Part shown: in pieces, positions 8,679-16,707 of the stretch
How the letters are laid out: the number at the start of each line of letters is the position of its first letter
How positions within the stretch are numbered: position 1 is the first letter of the stretch
Origin: Pseudomonas bohemica
Lineage (GTDB): Bacteria; Pseudomonadota; Gammaproteobacteria; Pseudomonadales; Pseudomonadaceae
NCBI RefSeq assembly: GCF_002934685.1
Contig: NZ_NKHL01000117.1
Coordinates: 42,991 to 106,990 of the forward strand
Direction: 5' to 3'
DNA length: 64,000 bases
Notes under the pieces: model-generated
The model's input: only the letters and a program-made list of their open reading frames with translations
Database searches by the model: none
What the model was told of the DNA's origin: nothing
Program-made: the position numbers and the translations under genes

Positions 8679-9272
8679 ATGGCCGAACGTAAGGCGTTCG
8701 TCGAGCGCGACACCCTGGAAACCCAGATCAAAGCCTCGATCAACCTGGATGGCACCGGAAAGGCCCGATTCGATATCGGCGTTCCTTTTCTTGAACACAT
8801 GCTCGACCAGATCGCCCGTCACGGGTTGATCGATCTGGATATCGAAAGCAAGGGCGACCTGCATATCGACGACCACCACACCGTGGAAGACGTGGGTATC
8901 ACCCTGGGGCAGGCCTTCAGTAAAGCCATTGGTGACAAAAAAGGCATCCGTCGTTACGGCCATGCCTATGTCCCGCTGGATGAAGCCCTGTCGCGTGTGG
9001 TCATCGATTTTTCCGGTCGTCCTGGCCTGCAGATGCACGTGCCGTACACCCGCGCAACGGTCGGCGGCTTCGATGTGGACCTGTTCCAGGAGTTCTTCCA
9101 GGGCTTCGTCAACCACGCCAACGTCACCCTGCACATCGACAACCTGCGTGGCCACAACACCCACCACCAGATCGAAACCGTGTTCAAGGCATTCGGCCGC
9201 GCACTGCGCATGGCCGTTGAGCTGGACGAGCGCATGGCCGGGCAGATGCCTTCGACCAAGGGCGTGCTGTAA
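8679..9272 (+). CDS. hisB: Imidazoleglycerol-phosphate dehydratase
   Basis: Catalyses dehydration of imidazole glycerol phosphate to imidazole acetol phosphate, a late step of histidine synthesis in the cytosol. 197 residues, the monofunctional length found outside enterobacteria. The manganese-binding His motifs are present: DIDDHHTVEDVGI-type sequence near residue 65 and GHNTHHQIE near residue 160, plus FLEHMLDQIARHG. I start at ATG 8679, preceded by GCGGAG at six bases, giving the usual MAERKA N-terminus. An upstream in-frame extension is not conserved-looking. The stop overlaps the hisH ATG by one base (TAATG). Confidence 0.97.
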   Translation: MAERKAFVERDTLETQIKASINLDGTGKARFDIGVPFLEHMLDQIARHGLIDLDIESKGDLHIDDHHTVEDVGITLGQAFSKAIGDKKGIRRYGHAYVPLDEALSRVVIDFSGRPGLQMHVPYTRATVGGFDVDLFQEFFQGFVNHANVTLHIDNLRGHNTHHQIETVFKAFGRALRMAVELDERMAGQMPSTKGVL

Positions 9273-9910
9273 TGCAGACGGTTGCCGTTATCGACTATGG
9301 CATGGGCAACCTGCACTCGGTGGCCAAGGCCCTGGAGCATGTAGGCGCCGGGCGCGTGCTGATCACCAGCGACGCTGAAGTCATCCGCGAAGCCGACCGC
9401 ATCGTGTTCCCCGGCGTTGGCGCTATCCGCGATTGCATGGCTGAAATCCGCCGCCTGGGTTTCGATGCGCTGGTGCGTGAGGTCAGTCAGGATCGTCCGT
9501 TCCTCGGCATCTGCGTTGGTATGCAGGCGCTGATGGATCGCAGTGAAGAGAATGACGGCGTGGATTGCATCGGCGTGTTCCCAGGGCAAGTGCGTTTCTT
9601 CGGCAAGGACCTTCACGAAGACGGCCAGCACCTGAAAGTCCCGCACATGGGTTGGAATGAAGTCACGCAGTCGGTGGATCACCCGCTATGGCACAACATT
9701 CCTGACAAGGCGCGGTTCTATTTCGTGCACAGCTACTACATCGACTCGCCGAACCCGCGGCAGATCGTCGGGCGCGGTCACTACGGCCACGATTTCGCGG
9801 CTGCACTGGCTGACGGTTCGCGCTTTGCGGTGCAGTTCCACCCTGAGAAGAGCCACACCCATGGCCTGCAATTGCTACAGAACTTCGCCGCGTGGGACGG
9901 TCGCTGGTAA
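9272..9910 (+). CDS. hisH: Imidazole glycerol phosphate synthase, glutamine amidotransferase subunit
   Basis: Provides ammonia from glutamine to HisF for ring closure to imidazole glycerol phosphate and AICAR. 212 residues. Class I amidotransferase triad: Cys81 in FLGICVGMQAL, and the His and Glu of VQFHPEKSH near the C-terminus. DYGMGNLHSV at the start is typical. One-base overlap with both hisB upstream and the DUF2164 gene downstream shows tight translational coupling. Its partner hisF lies 1.2 kb downstream. Confidence 0.97.
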   Translation: MQTVAVIDYGMGNLHSVAKALEHVGAGRVLITSDAEVIREADRIVFPGVGAIRDCMAEIRRLGFDALVREVSQDRPFLGICVGMQALMDRSEENDGVDCIGVFPGQVRFFGKDLHEDGQHLKVPHMGWNEVTQSVDHPLWHNIPDKARFYFVHSYYIDSPNPRQIVGRGHYGHDFAAALADGSRFAVQFHPEKSHTHGLQLLQNFAAWDGRW

Positions 9911-10167
9911 TGAGCAAGAAGAACAAACCGCCGATCCTGACCCTCACTCCCGAACAGGAGAGCGAGGCGTGTCACCAAATCAAGCGGTTCATGGAGGATC
10001 GCTTCGAACTGGACCTGGGTTCGTTCGAAGCGGCCGAAATCCTTGAATTGTTCACCCGTGAAATCGCTCCGCACTATTACAACCGGGCGATTTTCGATGT
10101 TCAGGCGCACTTGAAAGAGCGGTTTGAAAGCATCGAAAGCGACATTTGGGCGCTCGAGAAAAATTAA
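9910..10167 (+). CDS. DUF2164-family small protein within the his cluster
   Basis: 85 residues, acidic and helical, with LTPEQESEACHQIKRFMEDR, then FELDLGSFEAAEILELF and a central IAPHYYNRAIFDV. It resembles the DUF2164 family (short bacterial proteins of unknown role). The ATG overlaps the hisH stop by one base (TAATGAG), so it is translated from the his mRNA. A longer in-frame start at 9892 inside hisH is less likely. A role in histidine synthesis is not established; the coupling is the only functional clue. Confidence 0.85.
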   Translation: MSKKNKPPILTLTPEQESEACHQIKRFMEDRFELDLGSFEAAEILELFTREIAPHYYNRAIFDVQAHLKERFESIESDIWALEKN

Positions 10168-10262
10168 AGGCAGCGCCAGGCTTCGCGCTGCAAGAATTGG
10201 TAGATGCGCAGACTCGCAGCTTATAGCTCGCAGCTTGCAGCTCTTTTGACGAAGGAAAAAGC
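10168..10262. repeat. Short repeat-like spacer before hisA
   Basis: Contains CTCGCAGCTTATAGCTCGCA and GCTTGCAGCT, overlapping AGCT-type imperfect repeats, followed by GAAGGAAAAAGC serving as the hisA ribosome binding site. No gene. Confidence 0.4.
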
Positions 10263-11000
10263 ATGCTGATTATTCCCGCTATCGACCTTAAAGACGGTGC
10301 CTGCGTGCGCCTGCGCCAAGGGCGCATGGAAGATTCCACGGTGTTCTCCGACGATCCGGTGAGCATGGCGGCCAAGTGGGTCGACGGTGGTTGCCGCCGT
10401 CTGCATCTGGTCGACCTGAACGGCGCGTTCGAAGGCCAGCCGGTCAACGGCGAAGTGGTCACAGCCATCGCCAAACGCTACCCGAACCTGCCGATCCAGA
10501 TCGGCGGCGGCATCCGTTCGCTGGAAACCATCGAGCATTACGTCAAGGCTGGCGTAAGCTACGTGATCATCGGCACCAAGGCGGTCAAAGAGCCTGAGTT
10601 CGTTGCCCAAGCCTGCCGTGCGTTCCCCGGCAAGGTGATTGTCGGCCTGGACGCGAAGGACGGTTTCGTCGCCACCGACGGCTGGGCTGAAGTCAGCTCG
10701 GTTCAGGTGATCGACCTGGCCAAGCGTTTCGAAGCGGACGGCGTCTCGGCCATCGTTTATACCGACATCGCCAAAGACGGCATGATGCAGGGCTGCAACG
10801 TGCCCTTCACGGCTGCGCTGGCGGCTGCGACCAGGATTCCGGTCATCGCTTCGGGCGGCATTCATAACCTGGGTGACATCAAGGCGCTGCTGGACGCGAA
10901 AGCACCGGGCATCATCGGCGCTATTACTGGCCGCGCGATTTATGAAGGCACACTGGATGTCGCTGAAGCACAGGCGTTCTGCGACTCGTACAAAGGCTGA
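10263..11000 (+). CDS. hisA: ProFAR isomerase (phosphoribosylformimino-AICAR-phosphate isomerase)
   Basis: Isomerises ProFAR to PRFAR, the substrate of HisHF. 245-residue (beta/alpha)8 barrel. Catalytic Asp in IIPAIDLKDGACVRL near the N-terminus and second Asp in VYTDIAKDGMMQG. Phosphate-binding glycine loops IQIGGGIRSLET and VIASGGIHNLGDI are intact. A strong GAAGGA site precedes ATG 10263. A REP element separates it from hisF. Confidence 0.97.
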   Translation: MLIIPAIDLKDGACVRLRQGRMEDSTVFSDDPVSMAAKWVDGGCRRLHLVDLNGAFEGQPVNGEVVTAIAKRYPNLPIQIGGGIRSLETIEHYVKAGVSYVIIGTKAVKEPEFVAQACRAFPGKVIVGLDAKDGFVATDGWAEVSSVQVIDLAKRFEADGVSAIVYTDIAKDGMMQGCNVPFTAALAAATRIPVIASGGIHNLGDIKALLDAKAPGIIGAITGRAIYEGTLDVAEAQAFCDSYKG

Positions 11001-11010
11001 CAGACCAGAT

Positions 11011-11106
11011 CCTGTGGGAGCGAGCTTGCTCGCGAATACTGAGGACCGGACGCTGAAGATATGTCTGATGTACGGCCCTCGTCGCGAGCAAGCTCGCTCC
11101 CACAGG
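11011..11106. repeat. REP-type inverted pair between hisA and hisF
   Basis: CCTGTGGGAGCGAGCTTGCT and the reverse AGCAAGCTCGCTCCCACAGG form a near-perfect 28-bp-arm palindrome with a 40-base centre. It sits inside a presumed operon, where it could alter mRNA stability or attenuate hisF. Confidence 0.9.
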
Positions 11107-11134
11107 TCTTCAACCGTTCCCGGAGATCAGGCCC

Positions 11135-11905
11135 ATGGCCCTCGCCAAACGTATCATCCCTTGCCTGGACGTCGACAACGGTCGAGTGGTCAAGGGCGTG
11201 AAATTCGAAAACATCCGTGATGCGGGTGATCCGGTCGAGATCGCTCGCCTTTACGACGAGCAGGGTGCCGACGAGATTACCTTTCTCGACATCACCGCCA
11301 GCGTCGATGGCCGCGACACCACACTGCATACCGTCGAGCGCATGGCCAGTCAGGTTTTCATTCCCCTGACCGTGGGCGGCGGTGTGCGCACTGTGCAGGA
11401 CATCCGCAACCTGCTCAACGCGGGGGCCGATAAGGTATCGATCAACACCGCAGCGGTGTTCAATCCCGAGTTCGTCGGTGAAGCGGCTGCGCGTTTCGGT
11501 TCGCAGTGCATTGTGGTTGCCATCGACGCCAAGAAGGTTTCCGGCCCCGGCGAAGAGCCGCGCTGGGAAATCTTCACCCACGGCGGGCGCAAGCCCACGG
11601 GTCTGGATGCGGTGACGTGGGCCAGGAAAATGGAAGGCTTGGGGGCTGGCGAGATTCTGCTGACCAGCATGGATCAGGACGGCATGAAGAACGGCTTCGA
11701 TCTGGGCGTTACTCGGGCGATCAGCGACGCGCTGGGGATCCCGGTCATTGCTTCGGGTGGCGTGGGCAATCTGCAACACCTGGCGGACGGCGTTCTGGAA
11801 GGCCACGCCAGTGCTGTGCTGGCGGCGAGTATTTTCCACTTCGGCGAATACACCGTGCCGGAAGCCAAGGCGTTCATGGCAAAGCAGGGGATAGTGGTTC
11901 GCTGA
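11135..11905 (+). CDS. hisF: Imidazole glycerol phosphate synthase cyclase subunit
   Basis: Uses ammonia from HisH to convert PRFAR to imidazole glycerol phosphate and AICAR. 256 residues, normal. Catalytic Asp11 in RIIPCLDVDNGRVVKG and Asp near residue 130 in VVAIDAKKV, with phosphate loops TVGGGVRT and ASGGVGNLQHL. GGAG lies upstream of ATG 11135. It is likely expressed with hisBHA despite the intervening repeat. Confidence 0.98.
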   Translation: MALAKRIIPCLDVDNGRVVKGVKFENIRDAGDPVEIARLYDEQGADEITFLDITASVDGRDTTLHTVERMASQVFIPLTVGGGVRTVQDIRNLLNAGADKVSINTAAVFNPEFVGEAAARFGSQCIVVAIDAKKVSGPGEEPRWEIFTHGGRKPTGLDAVTWARKMEGLGAGEILLTSMDQDGMKNGFDLGVTRAISDALGIPVIASGGVGNLQHLADGVLEGHASAVLAASIFHFGEYTVPEAKAFMAKQGIVVR

Positions 11906-11929
11906 TACCACCGATTGAAATGAGCAACT

Positions 11930-12020
11930 TGTGGGAGTGAGCTTGCTCACGAAGGGGCCGCTATATTCGCAGCATGTCCAGCGTCTGCACCTAAGTCTTC
12001 GTGAGCAAGCTCTCCCCACA
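11930..12020. repeat. REP-type inverted pair after hisF
   Basis: TGTGGGAGTGAGCTTGCTCA and the opposing arm TGAGCAAGCTCTCCCCACA. The right arm is slightly degenerate. Confidence 0.85.
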
Positions 12021-12174
12021 GTATCGGTGAGCAAACTTCAGATCTTCGGGGCCCCCCCGCAATAGACGCTGCGGGACACCTCTGTTCTGAAACCGACCAT
12101 AGCCATTACCGAACTGGACAACGTCCGACGTTAACGGCACTCTCTTGCCGTCGTCAGGATCGGGTGCCAGGGAT

Positions 12175-12930
12175 ATGTTCAAAGGTGTTTTTCTTGCGCT
12201 GATCAGCGTTGTCGCGTTGCTGTCAGGCACTGCCAGAGCGGACGATGCGCCGGGCTATTCGATGGTGCTTCTGACCGAGAACTTCCCGCCTTACAACATG
12301 GCCATCGACGGCAAGAATTTCGCCCAGGAAAGCAATATCAAGGGCATTGCCGTCGAGATCGTTCGTGAGACGTTCAAGCGCGCAGGCATCGGCTACAACA
12401 TGACCCTGCGCTTTCCGTGGGATCGTATCTACAAGCTCGCTCTGGAAAAGCCCGGCTACGGCGTGTTCGTCACCGCGCGTTTGCCTGAGCGTGAAAAACT
12501 CTTCAAATGGGTCGGCCCCATCGGCCCGGACGACTGGATCATGCTGGCCAAAGCTGATAGCCCGATTCAGCTCAACACTCTTGAAGACGCCCGGCAATAC
12601 AAGATCGGCGCCTACAAGGGCGACGCGATTGCCGAAGAGCTTGGCCGACAGGGGATGAATCCGATCACCGTGCTCAGCGACAAGGACAATGCCCGGAAAC
12701 TGATCGAAGGTCAGATCGATTTGTGGGCGACGGGTGATCCGGCGGGCCGTTATCTGGCGCGTCAGGAGGGTGTGACGGGGTTGAAGACCGTGCTGCGCTT
12801 CAATAGCGCGGAGCTGTTTCTGGCGTTGAACAAGGAAACGCCGGATGAAGTAGTGCACAAGCTGCAGACGGCGCTGGATCAGCTGCGTAAAGAGGGAATG
12901 GTCGACAGCATCCTCGGCAAATACCTCTGA
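12175..12930 (+). CDS. Periplasmic solute-binding protein, family 3-like
   Basis: 251 residues. A cleavable signal peptide (FLALISVVALLSGTARA, cleavage before DDAPGY) is followed by a bilobed binding fold of the amino-acid type: LLTENFPPYN near the mature N-terminus, ITVLSDKDNARKLIEGQIDL and the final LRKEGMVDSILGKYL. No permease or ATPase is adjacent, so it is an orphan binding protein, perhaps working with a distant transporter or a sensor. I choose ATG 12175 because it begins a good signal peptide. An in-frame start at 12145 adds ten polar residues. Ligand unknown. Confidence 0.8.
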   Translation: MFKGVFLALISVVALLSGTARADDAPGYSMVLLTENFPPYNMAIDGKNFAQESNIKGIAVEIVRETFKRAGIGYNMTLRFPWDRIYKLALEKPGYGVFVTARLPEREKLFKWVGPIGPDDWIMLAKADSPIQLNTLEDARQYKIGAYKGDAIAEELGRQGMNPITVLSDKDNARKLIEGQIDLWATGDPAGRYLARQEGVTGLKTVLRFNSAELFLALNKETPDEVVHKLQTALDQLRKEGMVDSILGKYL

Positions 12931-13074
12931 CTGAACGCGATCCCCTGTAGGAGCAATCGGAGTGTACGACGGTCGCGAATGCGATTTATCTGACGCTCGA
13001 CCTTACCTGACACACAGCCTTCGCCACCCTCGTAAACTCTGATTGCTCCCCCGGGGTTTTGTAGGTCTTCGAAT

Positions 13075-13887
13075 CTACCGATAAACCCCGTTCTTCCCAT
13101 GCCCAGCCATCGCTTGATTGCCACGAATGCTGATCATGTGCCGCATCTCGACCCACTCGATACCCTGCGACTTGAGCTTGGGCAATTCACGTTCCAGCAC
13201 ATCCATCGTCACCGGATACGGGTGGCCGATCATCACTGCCGAACCCTGTTTGTGTGCCAGCCTGATCGCGGTCTGCAATTGGCCGTTGATGGCCTCGGCG
13301 GTGCGATCGTCGTCCAGAAAGACATCTCGCGAGACACTCGCAAGCCCAATCTTCTGCGCCTCGGCGGCGGCCACGGTTTTTGCGCTGGTGCGGCTATCGA
13401 CCAGAAACAGATGACGTCGCTGCAATTCACCCACCAACCAGCTCATCGCCACCGGCTCGGCGGTCATGCGGCTGCCTTCGTGGTTGTTGATTCCCGCTGC
13501 ATACGGCACTTTGAGCAGGGCGGCATTGAGGCGCGACTCAAGCTCGCTTAGCGGCAGATCCGGGCGCCAGGCATACGGCCCGGTGGCCGGATCCATCGGC
13601 ATGTGCAGCATCACGGTCTTGCCGGCCTTGTGGGCCTGACGGGCGAAGTCGGTGGCGTGCGGAGTATCGGGCATGATCGCCAGCGTCACCGGGCCGGGCA
13701 GGGCCAGCGCGCGGTTGTCCTTTTCCGGGCTTTGGCCGAGATCGTCGATGATCAGGCTGAGGTAGGCGACCTTCGGCGTTTTGCCGTCGGTGTCGGAGGA
13801 GTCGGCGGGCGCCGCATGGGCGGCACCCGTCAAAGCGACTGTCATAACTGCAAGGGCCCGCCCGAGCCCGGTCAACCAGAAGCGCAT
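13075..13887 (-). CDS. yibQ: Divergent polysaccharide deacetylase family protein (YibQ-like)
   Basis: 270 residues with signal peptide (LTGLGRALAVMTVALTGAAHA) and a periplasmic NodB-like barrel. LSLIIDDLGQS carries the conserved Asp, MLHMPMDP and INNHEGSRMT follow, and GHPYPVTM lies near the end. The canonical metal-binding set is altered, as usual for this divergent family, so enzymatic activity is uncertain. The ATG at 13887 directly follows the ctpA stop, indicating coupling. In E. coli yibQ also follows envC and gpmI, so this order is conserved with ctpA inserted. Confidence 0.88.
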   Translation of the reverse strand: MRFWLTGLGRALAVMTVALTGAAHAAPADSSDTDGKTPKVAYLSLIIDDLGQSPEKDNRALALPGPVTLAIMPDTPHATDFARQAHKAGKTVMLHMPMDPATGPYAWRPDLPLSELESRLNAALLKVPYAAGINNHEGSRMTAEPVAMSWLVGELQRRHLFLVDSRTSAKTVAAAEAQKIGLASVSRDVFLDDDRTAEAINGQLQTAIRLAHKQGSAVMIGHPYPVTMDVLERELPKLKSQGIEWVEMRHMISIRGNQAMAGHGKNGVYR

Positions 13888-13888
13888 A

Positions 13889-15223
13889 TCAATTGCCGCG
13901 TGTGACACTCAATCCTTTGAGCAGACTGAGGGCCTGGTTCAACTGGTAATCGTCGTCCTGCGGACGCGCCTTGCCAGCCTTGGACTTGGTGGTCGGTTTG
14001 TCCGCGCCGCCGTTGCCATTGCCCAGGTGGCCGAGCAGGTCGGCCTCTTTGTAGTTCTCGCCATCGGCTTCGGTCGTGACCTTGGCGCGTTTGACCTCGA
14101 TATCCGGGTTGATGCCCTGGGCCTGGATCGAGCGACCATTAGGCGTGAAGTACAGCGCCGTGGTGATCTTCAGCGCGCGATCATTGGCCAGCGGCAGCAC
14201 GGTCTGCACCGAGCCTTTACCGAAGGTATCGGTGCCCATCAGGATGCCGCGTTTCTGATCCTGCAAGGCACCTGCGACGATCTCGGAAGCCGAGGCGCTG
14301 CCGCCGTTGATCAGCACCACCAGAGGCGCGCCTTCGCTGGCGTCGGCCGGGTCTGCCGAGAAGCGCAACTCGGAGTTGGCGATTCGACCCTTGGTGTAGA
14401 CGATCAAGCCCTTGGTCAGGAAGTGGTCCGCCACTTCGACCGCCGCCTGCAACACGCCACCCGGGTTGTTGCGCAGGTCCAGGATCAGGCCGTTCATCTT
14501 CTTGCCATTGTCCTTGCGCAACTTGGCCAGGGCCTTGCCGACTTCTTCACCGGTCTTGACCTGGAACTGGGTGATGCGGATGTAACCGTAACCTGGTTCC
14601 AGCATCTGCGACTTCACGCTCTTGACCTGAATGGTCGCCCGCGCCAGCGTCACGTCGAACGGGTTGCCGCCGTCGCGCACCAGCGTCAGGGTGATCTTCT
14701 CGCCGAGCTTGCCACGCATCTTGTCGACCGCTTCCTGCATGGTCTGACCCTGAGTCGGCGCGCCGTTGATCTTGACGATCAGGTCGCCTGCCTCGATGCC
14801 CGCCTTGGAGGCTGGAGTGTCGTCGATGGGTGAAACGACCTTGATGAATCCGTCTTCGACACCGACTTCGATGCCCAGACCACCGAACTCGCCGCTGGTG
14901 CTTTCCTGCAGCTCCTGGAAGTCTTCCGGGCCCAGGTAAGCGGAGTGCGGGTCAAGGTTGCTGAGCATGCCCTTGATGGCGTTCTCCAGCAGCGTTTTGT
15001 CATCCACAGGATCGACGTAAGCGGCCTTGATCCGGTCCATCACCTCAGCAAAGGTGCGCAGCTCGTCGAGCGGCAGCGGCGCCTTGATGTTCGCGGCGTT
15101 GGCCGGCGCGGCAGCAGCAGCGGGTGCCGGAGCAGGGGCGGCACCGGCAGCCATGGCCTGCGGAGCACCGATAATCACGGCGATAGTCAGGGCCAGCGAG
15201 GTGAGGCGGGACGAAAACAGCAT
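13889..15223 (-). CDS. ctpA: Carboxyl-terminal processing protease, S41 family
   Basis: Periplasmic serine protease; in Pseudomonas CtpA degrades peptidoglycan cross-link hydrolases with its adaptor LbcA. 444 residues: signal peptide, then an Ala/Pro-rich stretch (residues about 25-45), PDZ domain (SGEFGGLGIEVGVEDG to GLIVKINGAP-type region) and a tail-specific protease domain. The catalytic pair is Ser in INGGSASASEIV and Lys in DTFGKGSVQTVL. ATG 15223 has CAGGAG upstream. It lies between envC (amidase activator) and yibQ, so the cluster concerns cell-wall remodelling. Confidence 0.93.
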   Translation of the reverse strand: MLFSSRLTSLALTIAVIIGAPQAMAAGAAPAPAPAAAAAPANAANIKAPLPLDELRTFAEVMDRIKAAYVDPVDDKTLLENAIKGMLSNLDPHSAYLGPEDFQELQESTSGEFGGLGIEVGVEDGFIKVVSPIDDTPASKAGIEAGDLIVKINGAPTQGQTMQEAVDKMRGKLGEKITLTLVRDGGNPFDVTLARATIQVKSVKSQMLEPGYGYIRITQFQVKTGEEVGKALAKLRKDNGKKMNGLILDLRNNPGGVLQAAVEVADHFLTKGLIVYTKGRIANSELRFSADPADASEGAPLVVLINGGSASASEIVAGALQDQKRGILMGTDTFGKGSVQTVLPLANDRALKITTALYFTPNGRSIQAQGINPDIEVKRAKVTTEADGENYKEADLLGHLGNGNGGADKPTTKSKAGKARPQDDDYQLNQALSLLKGLSVTRGN

Positions 15224-15253
15224 GTCTTACGAACTCCTGAGTGAGGTGTCGAC

Positions 15254-16567
15254 TTATCCTTGAGTGCGACACCATTGGGCCGGATCACTAGGGCGACCCT
15301 GCTGACGAATAGCGAAATACAGCGCCGGAGTGTCCTGACCACCACCACTGTTGCCCACGGTGGAGATCGCTTCTCCGGCTTTTACAACGTCCCCAGCTTC
15401 TTTCAACAGACTCTGGTTGTGACCGTACAGACTCAAATAACCATTGCCGTGGTCGAGAATGACCAGCAGGCCAGCCCCGCGCAACCAGTCGGCGAAGACC
15501 ACACGACCGCCGTGCACAGCGCGTACCTGGCTGCCTGCGGCGGCGCTGATCATCACGCCATCCCATTTGGTTCGCTCGTCATCACCGCGGCTTTCGCCGA
15601 AACGTGCCAACAATCGACCATCGACAGGCCAAGGAAGTTTTCCCTTTGCCTGCTCAAATGCGCCACCGAAGGATTGTCCGGCGCTGGAAACTAGTGCGCC
15701 GGGAGCTTTTGTCGGTCGACGAGGGGCTTCATCGCTGTCGCCCTTGCCACGGTTTTTCGCCAGCGCTTCCTGTTGCTCACGCTGACGTTTCTCGGCTTCC
15801 TGCTGGGCCAGCAGTGCTTTCTGACGCGCTTCTTCGGCCTCGCGGGCCTGACGGGCAAGGGTTTCTTCGATGGTCTTGAGGACTTTAGTCAGATCCGCCT
15901 GATCCTGCTGACGAGCTTGTAGCTTCTGATCCCGGGCCTTGTAGTCCTGATTCAGCCTGGCCAGTGCGACCTGGCGTTCCTGGCGAACGGTGTCGAGCTG
16001 GGACTTCTGGTCATCCAGCGCGCTCTTCTGAACCAGCAACTGGGCCTGCTGCAGGTCGATGTCTTTTTCGACCTCAGCCAGTTGGCGCAGGGTTTCATTG
16101 AAAGTGCGTAGCTGCTCCAGGCGGGCCTGGCTCAGGTAGTCGTAATAGGTGAGGGTGCGAGCGAATTTTTCGGGGTTCTGCTGATTGAGCAGCAGTTTGA
16201 GGTATTCCTGCCGGCCGTTCTGATAAGCCGCGCGGGCCTGGATCGCGATCAGGCGTTGCTGCTCAACGCGTGCGCTTTGGAGTTTTTTTTTCTCTGCGTC
16301 GAGCCGTTGAAGCTCGTTTTCACTCTTTTTTAGTTCTTTTTGCAGGGCCTCCACCTGCTTTTCCAGCTTGCCCATTTGGGTTTCGGTTGTGCGCAGATCT
16401 TTCTGTACGCCGGATTTTTCTTCCTGGAGTTGGCTCAGGGCCTTCTTCAGTTCAGTAATGTCCTGACGCGTGGCATCCAGCTGTTTTTGGGTTTGTGCGC
16501 GCTCATCGTCGGCAAAGGCCGGATTGAGCAGACAAATCAAAGCAAGGGCGATCAGGGCGCGGAGCAT
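15254..16567 (-). CDS. envC: Murein hydrolase activator EnvC
   Basis: 437-residue periplasmic activator of division amidases (AmiA/AmiB type). Signal peptide (LRALIALALICLLNPAFA), a long coiled coil rich in Gln/Lys/Glu over residues about 22-280, an Ala/Arg-rich linker, and a C-terminal LytM domain. The LytM metal ligands are degenerate: KWDGVMISA lacks the first His and LYFAIRQQG replaces the usual LHFEIR, as expected for an activator rather than an active endopeptidase. I start at ATG 16567 at the signal peptide; the longer frame to 16624 adds 19 unlikely residues. Confidence 0.93.
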   Translation of the reverse strand: MLRALIALALICLLNPAFADDERAQTQKQLDATRQDITELKKALSQLQEEKSGVQKDLRTTETQMGKLEKQVEALQKELKKSENELQRLDAEKKKLQSARVEQQRLIAIQARAAYQNGRQEYLKLLLNQQNPEKFARTLTYYDYLSQARLEQLRTFNETLRQLAEVEKDIDLQQAQLLVQKSALDDQKSQLDTVRQERQVALARLNQDYKARDQKLQARQQDQADLTKVLKTIEETLARQAREAEEARQKALLAQQEAEKRQREQQEALAKNRGKGDSDEAPRRPTKAPGALVSSAGQSFGGAFEQAKGKLPWPVDGRLLARFGESRGDDERTKWDGVMISAAAGSQVRAVHGGRVVFADWLRGAGLLVILDHGNGYLSLYGHNQSLLKEAGDVVKAGEAISTVGNSGGGQDTPALYFAIRQQGRPSDPAQWCRTQG

Positions 16568-16664
16568 GAGGTCGGGCGATACCAGGAGTGAAGACGGGCT
16601 TAGTATGCCCGCCGAAGGCTGCAAAAAAAACGCTCATAGGGCGCCGCTTTCAGACATTTCATAC

Positions 16665-16699
16665 AAAAACCGGCCCGTCAGAGTCGGACAGGCCGGTTT
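16665..16699 (-). terminator. Terminator/attenuator between gpmI and envC
   Basis: AAACCGGCC / GGCCGGTTT, a 9-bp stem with a 15-base loop, followed by five T on the minus strand, directly after the gpmI stop. Confidence 0.75.
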
Positions 16700-16707
16700 A
16701 TGACGAC

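Noticed and set aside
11011..12020. CRISPR-like array from repeated GAGCTTGCTC cores
   Set aside because: The copies are inverted pairs scattered over the window, not direct repeats with regular spacers.
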